Position numbers and translations under genes: made by a program
The notes under the pieces: model-generated
Databases searched by the model: none
The model's input: the letters and a program-made list of their open reading frames with translations, nothing else
Told to the model about the DNA's origin: nothing
From: Rhabdornis inornatus
Taxonomy: Eukaryota; Chordata; Aves; Passeriformes; Rhabdornithidae
DNA length: 64,000 nt
Assembly: GCA_013397075.1 (NCBI GenBank)
Contig: VWZS01000217.1
Coordinates: 69,255-133,254 of the forward strand
Direction: 5' to 3'
Part shown: piece by piece, positions 1-10,310 of the stretch
Position numbering within the stretch: position 1 is the stretch's first letter
Layout: every line of letters starts with the position of its first letter

Positions 1-939
1 CAAGCAGCTGACCAGAGGCATGTCCAGAAAGACTTCGTCCAGAAAGAAAGGGGAGACTTTGCATGCCCTAGTGACTTGGAAATGGCCTCTGGCCCACTTG
101 TTAATGCTGCATAAGAAACAAAAGAAAAATTCACAGCATTAAGAAGATCAATGCTTTAAAAAGCCTACCTGGACACCACAGGTGGTGCAGGATAACACAA
201 GCAGATGTGTTTTGGGGTAAGTTGGAACATGGCTGTTGGGGGGGAGGGTTGCCAGCAGGCAGTACACCAAGGCAAGTGCACACCTTCCTACCTTCAATCA
301 CTGCAGATGACTGCTCACTTATATAGATTTCAGTGTACCTGGGATACCCTAAGCTGAGACAGGAGAATTAGTAGTTTAATACTACGACCAGGTGATGGCT
401 CAAAGCCTGCATGGATTTTTTTTTCCCTTCAAAACTGTTTCAGGGTACTATAAGGGCATGCACTTATCAGATGAAAAAATACTTCCCTAACCACTGCCTT
501 TCCCAAGCTGAGGAAGAGGATAAGGTCCCTACTCTCATGTTTCTTTTCCCTTGTATTATGCAAATCAGAGACACTTATTCATAACCAAACCTATGCAAAC
601 ATCTGATGACATTAGTCCTGTTGCAATCTGGAAACAGAGATAGAAATACAGTGCAGGGGAATACTCGTGGGATGCTCAACTATTAGGTTTTACTACCCCC
701 CAAAGAAGGTCACAAAATAACTCAGTTCATCATCAGCTCAATGTGGGGAATTTGGGGATTGTATATTATACTGGTGTGATCTTACTGCTTAGACTTCCTT
801 GAAGTGAAGTGTGAGCCTGCAGACTGCTGTTTTTAAGAGAGGAGGTGGTAAATTCACCATTAATTTTTAATAATTTTTACATACGTGGTGAGAGCGCCCA
901 TTACTTGGGAGGGAAGAAAATGTGTAGACTCAAAGTAAA

Positions 940-1200
940 ATCAGTCCCAAGCCCTGACATGACACTGCTGCCTCTTTGCCGGCTGTCAGCCATGTAAAGT
1001 CACCGCACTCTGGGGGCTCCCATGTCAATGGCTGTCAACCCAGCAATTAAGTCAAGATAAAGCAACTTACAGAGGAAAAGCCAAATGTTTACAAGTTTTA
1101 AAGCAGAGAGGTAAACAAAGACTCTCCACTCATTGGGCCATTGCTTAAGCACAGCCGCCTCTGACATTTTACCTTAAAACCTAATAAAGTGAGTGTTTTT
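940..1200. promoter_or_regulatory. Candidate conserved non-coding block
   Basis: This block is richer in recognisable transcription-factor-like words than its surroundings: GTAAACA (forkhead type) at 1111-1117 and two TGTCAA words at 1023 and 1033. It contains no simple repeat or transposon. Conservation was not measured, so this is a guess from sequence texture only. Confidence 0.2.
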
Positions 1201-4200
1201 GATCTAGGACAACACAATAACAGGGTCAGTCAATGCTCCTAAATGAGAAATTCAGTTGTGGGTGGTAAATTCAGGAGGTTCCTGAATCAGGGAAAGAAAG
1301 GCCATGTCAAATACGCTGTTCATGAAAGAGAGGCAAAGACCCAGTCTATTTCCTACTATTTACCATAACCTTTTCCACTGCTGTTCCACCAGTGAGTGCC
1401 ATTGCCTCCAAACCACCGATCGCTCATGCTGGACTAGCAGAAAGGGAATGAAATATGACTATAGCTTAGTAAGGGAGGCCAAAACAACCACCTCCCTTAG
1501 CTTAAACAGAGGTAAAAGGGCTGAAGGTCACCTTTTTCATGGCCTTACATTTCCTCAATACCGATCCCGTAGTACAAACAAAATCTCAGTTTGGGGGTGG
1601 GGGAGAGGAGCTGCAGAGGAACTAGGACTCAGCCTGAAGGAAAAGGCAAATGGAGATGCAGGAAGGGGAGAATTTCCTGTGGCTTCGTAAGCTATGCAGC
1701 AGCAGAGTGCAGGGCATCTCTACTGGGTAACAAAGCACAACTCAAATCCACTTATTTCCTCACCACTGCATGAAGAACACCAAAGACAGGAGCTAAGCAA
1801 AAGTTAGCCCCCTTTCTTGAAAGAGCTCCTTTCATCTTTTTTCCTTGTGTTTGAGTGAGAACACAGCATTTGCTAAGCTGAAATATTTTCCTTGTGTTTG
1901 CATTTTATATACAAATAGCAGCATCTGTCTTGGCTCTGAGGCCTAGAACCAAAAATCTGACAGAAACAGAGCCCTTGTGCCCTCCTGCTATCCCCATGGC
2001 CTCTTGGGGTCACCAGCACTCTTTCCCACATGACCAGGGCAGGGGTGTAAAGAAGTGCTCAGCATTTCACTTATGCTGGTAGAAGTAAGTGACCTCAGCG
2101 TGCACATGTGCCACAGTAAAATGTTTCTCAGTGGGTAGCATGGGAGTCTCTCTCATTCTAAGCGCTGTTTGTTGGAAGAGATTTATGCTTACCAAGATAA
2201 TCAACTGCCAAACTTGATCACTGAAAACCTAAAATTTTTGTTTATTTTTCTATTTGTTTCAATCTGCTGGTTTCCAAGTGCCCACCTCAATAGTGGAGGA
2301 GGAGTTGACCACCAAATCTAACAAAACACTGAAATCTTTATTTTATTTCTTTGAAGTTACTAATGGTCTCCCTCAGCCTCAATACCAATTTAGCACTTGA
2401 GCTCAGTTTTCCTTCCCTGGCATATTCCAGGACAGCAGTCCCCTTTGCTTGAACTTTCAGCAGCCAAGTGTGTATTAGATATCATGCTGGCATTGGGCCA
2501 TATAGGTTACAGGAAGCACTATACTGCAGACAGCAAAAGCAGTTCAGACTGTCAGGATTTCCATCAGAAATCCCCCTCCCCTCTCTTTTTTCTTTATTCC
2601 TACCCCAAGAATTCAGAATTCTGGCATCAGAAAAGAAAAACTCTGAGCTGAATCCAAAGAGGAAATGTGCTTTTTGAAAAATGCATGCTCTGCGTTTTAG
2701 AAAGACAAACAAGAAGCTTCCTTGTCTTCAAGGGCAAAACCACTCTAGCTCTGCTTTCCTACTGCTTGGGCTCCCTGGCTGTGCAACAGCTTCTGTTGCC
2801 TGCAGGCAACATCAGTTCACAAGGTGCTTTCTTCCTTAGTCACCAGTTTGTCTCTTTCTCAGACAAAATAATGCCTTTGTATAGCATGATGCCACCTATA
2901 AACAAACATTCTAAACTACACTGCAATTTCCGTAACCTTTTCTGTTGTGGTCTGAATATGAAAGACCTCTACAAGTCTCATGCCTCTTCTACCACAGCTC
3001 GTGTCTCCTGCTTTTTCTCCCCTATATGATGAAAGGCCTGGCTGACCTCCCACTTCCTCCCCAGCTTCCTCCTCCGCAACTCCCACTGGCCTCCTTAACT
3101 TCCACCAGCCAGGAGTCTGCAGTCGCATGGCTGCACACACCTTGAGCCCACCCTGAGTGGCTGGATCCTACTTCACCCACCCCCACGAGCAGCTCCAGAT
3201 CCTCATCCCCTTCAGATGGTTTCTATCACACTCTGCTCAGGCCATCTTCCTAATCACCCAGCCTCCCAAAACGAAAACGATACCAAGTAAGTATAACAGG
3301 ATGAACAATTTCTCAGCTCAAGAGATGTAAAACAAACTCTTTCAGCAGCAAAGACAGACTGTTACACACACAGCTGGTTTGAAACAGAATTTCATTTCTT
3401 CATTTTAGAAAGCTGCAGAGAAGTTTCCTTGCATTTGAGGGTAAAGTTGTACTCCTGGAACTGAACTACTGCCAAGGTACTGCAGCAGCTCCTGATGGAG
3501 GAACCCTCCAATATACCAAGAAGGGAAAAGGAGAAGACATGGACAGTCATAGAGAGAAATAATGAAAAGGTCAGAAGCAAGAATGCAGAAGAGCTCTTGA
3601 GATACCTGAGAAGAGGAAGTACTGTGGAAAAGCTATCATTGCTTGGGACTGAGCAGGGCAACTGTCAGGGGAAAAAACAAACCCCTCAGACCCTGGAAAG
3701 GAAGAAGCTGAGGCATTCTTCAGCAGTCCTGGAGGGCAAACTGCTGGGGTGACAGAGAGAGGCCCAAAGCTGCAGCACCTGGGCCCAAGCAGACAGACTT
3801 CAACTAAGCATCCAAGGAAACTTAATGCTCTCTGGCCTGCCTGCAGCAGCCACTGAAAATACAAAGCTTTATTTTTTTTATTTAAGCTCTGCTTTGACTG
3901 ACTGGACATCTACCTGTTAAATATGCAACTGCCCAGCTAAGCCACACGATAGCAAAATGCATTCACCTGAATAAACCAGAGACACTCCTTGGTGTGCTGG
4001 GACACAGCTGGTCTTCTGACTGATGCAACCCAATTTTTACATGCTTTTTTTATGCATGCTTCTGCCAAGCCCCATTAGAGCTAGGAGACAGTGGACTGTG
4101 AATAAGAGGAAGAGATGAGAAAGAGGTGACCCACGAGAGGCCTCCCAGATGAATCCATCAGCACCCTGGAAAGATTTTTGAGAAGAAGTATTTTTATCCT

Positions 4201-7200
4201 CTTTTGGTAAATGTTCCTGGCAAGGCAGCCCTGTGCCAGCACAGCAAAACAACAGTAAAAGATACTGAGCTCCCAAACCCATAAGCCTTCCTGACATGTC
4301 AGCTCCATTTCCCCACTGCTCTCCCCAAAGCCTTTGCAGGCACATGGTGTAGAGCTCCCCAGAAAAAACCACAGGGGCTTGCTCAGGTTCTGTGGTTGAT
4401 ATAATATTGGTGCAGATAGTTTAGCTTCCTCCCCCTGGTGTGCAGTCAGGGGGCTGCTGATGCGTTGTGGCTCAGCTGCAAGTCAGGGAGACACTGGCTG
4501 TGGGGAAGGGGTTGTGTCTTCCCAGCCATGGCAGAGGCCAAAAAAGGAAGCCAAGTTGCTGATTATGAACTTCATAAAGGAAACTATCAGAGATGAAAGC
4601 CAAACTTGGTTTAGGCTCCATTCTAAGCTCTCCCCACCCTCCTTTGAGGCTAGGTTATGTTTATATTATATTACTTAGCAACAAAACGAAGTACACAAGC
4701 CCAAATAAGACTTGTAAAAACATATGCAACTACACTAAAGACATACCAAGATATGTCAGTACGGGATCACCAATTATTTATTTCCTATTACATGATTACT
4801 GTGAAAGTTTACTTTTAATTGATTCTTGTCAGTTAGCATGTAATAACATCCTTCCCCCTCCAGTCTCTGCATTTCAAGTGATTCACAGACTAAAAGTTGA
4901 ATACTTTCTCTAAAAAGACATACAATGAATGTCTGCCTGGTCTTCTTGCTTCTGGATAGTGATTATCTATTCAATTACATGTCTCCATTCTCTGCACTCT
5001 CTAATGCAGAGAAAAGGTGCTTATCCAGATGAAACAATCCTCAAACATCTCCAAAAGCAGGGCTATTGATTACTGTTTCTACAGCTGCAGAATGAAAGGC
5101 ACTGCAGTCTGAAAGTAAAGTGGTAGAAGTTCTTGCTCTATAACAAAGGAATTGCAGGAGTTTAAACAAGAGCCATATTTTCTTCATTTATGGCTTTGTA
5201 TTTCTCATTTTCTGCCACAAAATGATAATTTAAAAATCACTATGATCCAGATATGTGTATGGTTTCCTCCTGTTAATCTAAATGACAATTCGCACATTTT
5301 TCCAAGGGCCATAACAGAAGAGATGTTGCTTTCTGTTCTGTAATTTCACCGTAGGCATCATCCACAACCAATCTTGCTAGACTGGAAAGATATATCCGGT
5401 GTCTGTTATACTTTTGTCATGATGAATTCCAGGGATAAATTAGATTGCTGTATGTTTTTAATTATATTAAATCTCTACTGAAAAGATATGGAGATTTTAA
5501 ATGAGATTAAGTCTGCAAGATCCTGAGTTCCTGTAGATGACTCTACCATGTGTGCAACCCATGTTTGAAAAGGACATGTTTGACATACTTGCAAATATTG
5601 TACTGATATAGGCTGATCATCAAAATGATTTTGTGAATTCTTCTTTTATGCTTATTAAAAACATAATTGTTCACATTACAAAGAATGATGCTATGCTTAA
5701 AATTATTAAGGCAGGGTTATATCTTGTTTTCTGGTCAGGGCATTAGTTTATCTATCATAATCCCTGTTTGAATTAGCCATGCTGACAACTGTCCCTCTCA
5801 AGCACCTCGCTTAAGCATTTTTCAAGACTCAGGAACTGAGAAAGTTTAAATTAGCAGCCATCATTAGTCACAAGGAAAATAATTCAACTAAGTAAGCAGA
5901 TGCTGTAATACTACTGGCACAAAAGTAACAGTGGACCCAATAAAACTAATCTTGAGAAAATGAGCTGTGAGCTGTAAGATGCCTGGCTGTAAATACTAGT
6001 TCCCATAGCCAGGTTTCAGTGGGGTGACCTTTCTCTTACCTAGTTTCATGCTGTGTCATTTACCTGAATAGTAAGAAGGGAAGTGCTTCTATGCTCAGTA
6101 CAGCTCAAAAGGACTGATCTAACACATAAGAAATTATTTGTCAACTGTACTGCTCAATGTCTTAGGCAGCAAGTCCCATTATGGGTACAGCTGGATTGAG
6201 AATAAAACATAAAACTGGCTTAGCATGCATTTTCTCACAAATGCATGATCTCCAGAACACTATTCTAAGACACAAGTACCTTTCTACCCACTAATCCTAG
6301 GTGATTAGGTATTTTGAGATGGTATTTGAATTTTAAGTAAAGTTATCTTTTCAAAAGACCCAAATCTGACTTGCCAAAGATATATTCATGCTGCTAACAA
6401 TCTCTCCCGTACAAATACTCCTCCGAAAGAAAACAAGTAATAATTGCATCTCCTGGGAAAACAGTAATGGATTATTTCTGAAATATAGAGTAAGAAGGCA
6501 AGAAACTAACAACTTTCCCTGGCTTAATCTGCACTGCCAAGCTGCTTCCTTGTCACAGTGCTTCTGGCAAATTCTGTACACCAGGAGTGACTACAGCAAA
6601 ACCTGCCATGCTCGTCTAAAGGACCTGATAAGCTAATTCTATGCCATCATATGTACAGAAGCATCTTTAGCCAATCTAGGGATATAATTATGCTCCAGAA
6701 GCACAAACCTTACATTGTGGGTGACATGAAATAAGTGTTATGCTTCTATACTGAAGAGCCACTGTGGTAGTGCTTCAGGAGCCAGCATCAGCCATGTAAC
6801 ACTGGCTCTGGAGAGCTGCAGCAGGCAGTAAAGTCAGTGTGCACCTACTTCCCCATGTGTGTTTAGAGTAAGATTACACTAGGTCTCAACAAAGCAAATG
6901 AAACCATTCAGCTTCAGATAAAGGTCTGAATATCTATCATTACACCTCCTGTTTAGGTATAACCATCACAGACATGTTTGGCCACCACAGTGCAGGTGAG
7001 AAGGGGAAAAGCTGGATTCACATCTAGAGCAAAACAAGTTAAAACCTAATTTTTGCTGTGATTAAATAATTTCGTGAACTGAAAACATCTGCTTAAGAGC
7101 CCCACCGAGACAGAAAGAGGAGGTGGCCCTGCTCATTCCTTTCTACCTCACAGGTCTCTGAGGGCTGCCAGAGGCAGGGCAGAAGACCACTCTCCTCCTC

Positions 7201-7267
7201 CAGATAACCACACACACACAGAGCACAAAAGATGAAAACCTGTGTATGAGACAGATTTTCTCCATGG

Positions 7268-7329
7268 CTCAGTGGCAAGTACAGAAAAATGAATACTTCT
7301 CTATTCATTTTTCTGTACTTGCCACTGAG
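7268..7329. repeat. Perfect 28-bp inverted repeat with 6-base spacer
   Basis: The left arm 7268-7295 starts CTCAGTGGCAAGTACAG. The right arm 7302-7329 is its exact reverse complement, and the spacer 7296-7301 is CTTCTC. Pairing stops at 7267/7330. RNA from either strand, including LHFPL2 pre-mRNA, could form a mismatch-free hairpin. I see no transposon ends or flanking duplication. Local template switching during replication is the simplest origin. Confidence 0.95.
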
Positions 7330-8045
7330 GCTGTCTAGGGTTGGTTTACTAACAGTCATTTAACCTCTGTAAAATCTGTGGGTTTAAGCAGAAACACCAA
7401 ATCTCTAGAACAAATTCATCTTCTCAGGCAAAGCAAGCTGATCTTGGAACAATGAAAAGGCAAGCTCACTGGGCTGTTTAACTGCAGCTGAACAATAAGC
7501 TGGCTAAAGGAAAGGTTTATCTCAAGATATCACTTGTCAAGCTCACAGCTTTGAAGCAGACAGCTTAGCATGAAATGTTGGAGGAACTGAGTGTGCAACT
7601 ACAACCAGTTCTTAGCCCTGGGGTGGTATTTACTCTCGCCACAGTCATGAAGCCTTTGAGACACTGAGGGAACTGCCTTTGGTCCATGGAAAAATTACTA
7701 AAGTAGTGAGAGGGAGATAGACTGCCTTAATATGAGTATTAACTTTGTTCTCTGCAGGTAGCAAAGGAGAGAAGTTTTTGTAATTGAAAGAAATTCAAAC
7801 GGAGGAAAAAAAATGAACAGCAAACAAAAGCAACACTGGTCAGTTCATTTTGGCACACATCAGGCTGCAATTCTACTGCCAATGTCAATGCATTACATGC
7901 TGTGTAGCTATAAATTTCAGTTATGTTTGAATAAACACCAGTATATAGAATCACTTTGGGTCTACCTAATGCAGGCAGGCCAGAATTGCTATGTTTCTTC
8001 ATCTGAATTACCCCAAAATGAAAAGTTGAGTTACTCTCAAAGTGC

Positions 8046-8052
8046 ACATACC
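8046..8052 (-). other. LHFPL2: Splice donor ending the LHFPL2 coding exon
   Basis: Read on the minus strand, the exon ends GCAG at base 8052 and the intron opens GTATGT (8051-8046), a near-consensus donor. The reading frame continues past it but loses all resemblance to LHFPL2, which fixes the boundary. The intron is phase 1. Confidence 0.93.
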
Positions 8053-8481
8053 TGCAATCCCTTGTAGCAGCCCACAGACATTAAAAATGCTTTTCTTCAT
8101 AATACTCTGCACACACATAGTAAAGACAGACACAAATGCCACAGTGCAGAGAATCATGATTCCCATGGCTAGGAAAATAGCGGTTGCCTGCCAGAACCCA
8201 CTGGCAATCTCACTGAAGTTTTCAGCATAAGGACCACAAAGCGTGTCTCGCCTGGAGAACTGCATGTGGGAGATCCTGGTGCAGCGCCCGTAGATGCCCA
8301 GCGTTGGACGGTAGGGCTCCTGCGATCCTCCCGTTCTGTTGTCCACCTCCTCGGAGCTTGAAGGCTTTGCTTTGCCAATCAGCCAGTCTGCACTCATGAA
8401 GGCAATGAGCTCTGCAAAAGCCACCACGATACTCAGGAGAGTCCATAGCATCGACCGACATGTTACAATGACATGACACAT
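8052..8481 (-). CDS. LHFPL2: LHFPL2 first coding exon (LHFPL tetraspan family member 2), N-terminal 143 codons
   Basis: This exon encodes the N-terminal part of LHFPL2, a four-pass membrane protein of the LHFPL family in the claudin/PMP22-like superfamily. The protein begins [16 protein letters not shown] and matches vertebrate LHFPL2 as I know it almost throughout. Residues 11-31 form the first membrane segment. Residues 32-92 form a large extracellular loop with Trp33, Cys67 and Cys82 (claudin-like W..C..C) and two N-glycosylation sequons, N48-R-T and N88-F-S. Residues 95-123 form the second membrane segment, and the third begins near residue 132 ([11 protein letters not shown]). The ATG is the family start and has A at -3. 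The frame leaves the family sequence after GIA exactly at a GT donor, with one base of codon 144 left over. The full protein is about 228 residues, so roughly 85 are encoded by exons to the left of the window. The loop around residues 38-56 is the most divergent part. Mouse genetics links Lhfpl2 to distal reproductive tract development; the molecular role is not established. Confidence 0.96.
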
Positions 8482-8832
8482 ATTGATCTCCAGTGCTTGT
8501 GATCAGTGCAGCACACTTAAAATCCAGACACAAGGGAGAAAAAATTAAATTAAAAAAGGGAAAAAGGATCCTAGGAAAATCACTGTGGCTGTTCTGCCTA
8601 CTTTCTTGACTCTCTCACAAAGGCCAAGATGAAGCTTCAGGAGAAAAAGAGAACAGCCTCAAGTTTTGCAAGGAATGCAATCATTTGCTCTCTCTGTTTA
8701 GTTCTTCCTTTTTTCTTTCTGGGATGCTGAGCTCTGAAGTATGCTTTTCTTTCTTAATATTCATACTGGCACATGACACTGCAGACTGGTGGGGGAGGCT
8801 ACAAGGACTGCCCGCTGTTTGACATCACACAC
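8482..8832 (-). other. LHFPL2: Probable 5' UTR of LHFPL2 in the same exon
   Basis: The minus-strand sequence between a strong acceptor at 8833-8834 and the LHFPL2 start codon has no internal strong donor/acceptor pair, so it is most simply the 5' UTR part of a 781-base exon. If so, it holds four upstream ATGs: at 8825 (8 codons), then in order towards the start codon frames of 6, 27 and 15 codons, all closed before the main ATG. A weaker acceptor at 8516-8517 would cut the UTR in this exon to 34 bases without any upstream ATG. No transcript evidence is available to me. Confidence 0.5.
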
Positions 8833-8853
8833 CTACAAGAAAAGAGAAAACAC
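8833..8853 (-). other. LHFPL2: Candidate splice acceptor upstream of the LHFPL2 start exon
   Basis: On the minus strand a pyrimidine-rich tract (TTTTCTCTTTTCTTGTAG) ends at AG 8834-8833, followed by GTGTGTGATG. This is the best-looking acceptor within 400 bases upstream of the coding start. A competing tract ends at AG 8517-8516 (…CTGGATTTTAAG), with a long T-rich stretch before it. Confidence 0.55.
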
Positions 8854-10221
8854 ATCAGCAGTGAGAAAAAAGTAATTTCCACCCCCACAACAAACCAAGA
8901 TCTGGCGCAGATTCACATCAGTAACACAAAGCTCTAACAAAGGCTGGTCAAACAGAGCCTGCTGGAAAACCTCCCTGATGTGTTGCAGGGGAGTAATTAA
9001 TCTCCCCCCTACTGCTGGCAATACTTACAGTATCTGCTGTGCCCTATCCCATGGTGGATGTTTGTCAAACACTTTGCAAGCAAAGGTCTCAGTAACACCC
9101 ACCAGTCCCACCCACTCCTACCACCACACCCCATCATCTTCTTCTAGTCCAAACTACCAAGGGTGCTGGCAGTCACCCAGCAAAATGTTTGGACACGTTT
9201 AAGCAGTTTCACAGATGTGCAGCTCCTGCCTTCACTCTGGAGAGGCAGGACAGCCCTCCTTCGGGACAAAGGCTGAACACAGCTCCACATGCCATGGACA
9301 CCTAGGTGCATGGGGCAATGAAGGAAGTGAAGGAACTTTGTTCCAACCTTCTGTGTCTCTGCTGACTGCAGTTCAGCCCCGCCTCAAGAGGAGGTGAACA
9401 AGACTACAGTTGCAGGCAACTCACCCTGTGATGTGGTGACCTCTTTCAAACCTGGATTTTCAAGGAGTGGTGCCTCCCTGGGTTTGGGATTGAGGTTTGC
9501 ACCAGTGTTTCAGGAAAACAATCTGCCTGCAGGTATGTCACACTTCTCATCTTGAACTGCTGCCAGCACTGGCAGCCTTTAGTGACTTATGCCATTGTAA
9601 ACAGCAATCTGTGGAAAAGCACCCCAGTCATTGCCAAGGGGCCAAAAGCCCCAGTCACAGGAGCTGTCAGTTAGCCTCAATTCCCCTCCTCCACAGCCCT
9701 GTGTATGCTGTGACTGCAGCAAAATGCTCCCCAGGGCTTTCCCTAAGCCATTATACTGCCTTCCAGCAGTGGCTGATGACATTCCCAGAGTTACACTTAT
9801 CTTAGTACAAGAGGCAAAGATCACTATACTTCCAACTCCTATCCAAATATCAGCCTCAAAACAACACAGGTCATCCTACACGCCTCTGCTCTTGAACTGA
9901 AACAGTGTTGCCTGAAAGGAAGAGCGGGAGCAGGATATGCCCTCATGTTACCCTCTCCATGATGAGAATGTAGCACGCCCAAGTTTTCTTCACCAAACCC
10001 CAAATACTGACATTGAACTGGAGGCGGGAGAAAAGAATCAGATCTGGACCTCCCTGCTGTGCTGCTGCAGTCACCAGATGCCAGAAAAACAGGCATCCCC
10101 CATATTTTTTTTAGGTTTGTCATGGCACTGGTATTTAATTTCTTAGTTCTGAGTCAGGTGGTTGAATATTAGTCCCACTGAATGCAAATGAAACATACAC
10201 ACGCAACTTCACACATTCAAA

Positions 10222-10310
10222 ATTTCATCCAGAAATTTCTACTCCCTCCTATATTAGACATAGAGAATCTTCTGCAAGATTTCATCCAGCAATTTCTACT
10301 CCCCCCCCGT
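10222..10310 (+). repeat. Partial tandem duplication, 57-base period
   Basis: ATTTCATCCAGAAATTTCT at 10222 recurs 57 bases later at 10279 with one change, and both copies run into ACTCC. Similarity fades after a C-run in the second copy at 10301-10308. Confidence 0.75.

Larger units (their letters stand above)
1..8051 (-). other. LHFPL2: LHFPL2 intron after the first coding exon (incomplete)
   Basis: No sequence matching the remaining C-terminal part of LHFPL2 was found on the minus strand here, so the next coding exon lies left of the window. The stretch is AT-rich intronic DNA. It holds a short (CA)6 at 7209-7220, a G-rich run near 238-247, the 28-bp inverted repeat at 7268-7329 and a possible regulatory block at 940-1200. 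Open reading frames here are short and have no recognisable domain. Confidence 0.85.

Noticed and set aside
1..8051. The next LHFPL2 coding exon
   Set aside because: I searched the minus strand for the expected C-terminal region and found nothing similar; it must lie outside the window.
8605..8832. A separate 5' UTR exon ending at a GTAGGC donor near 8604
   Set aside because: It would leave an intron of only about 90 bases before 8515; one continuous exon is simpler, though not excluded.
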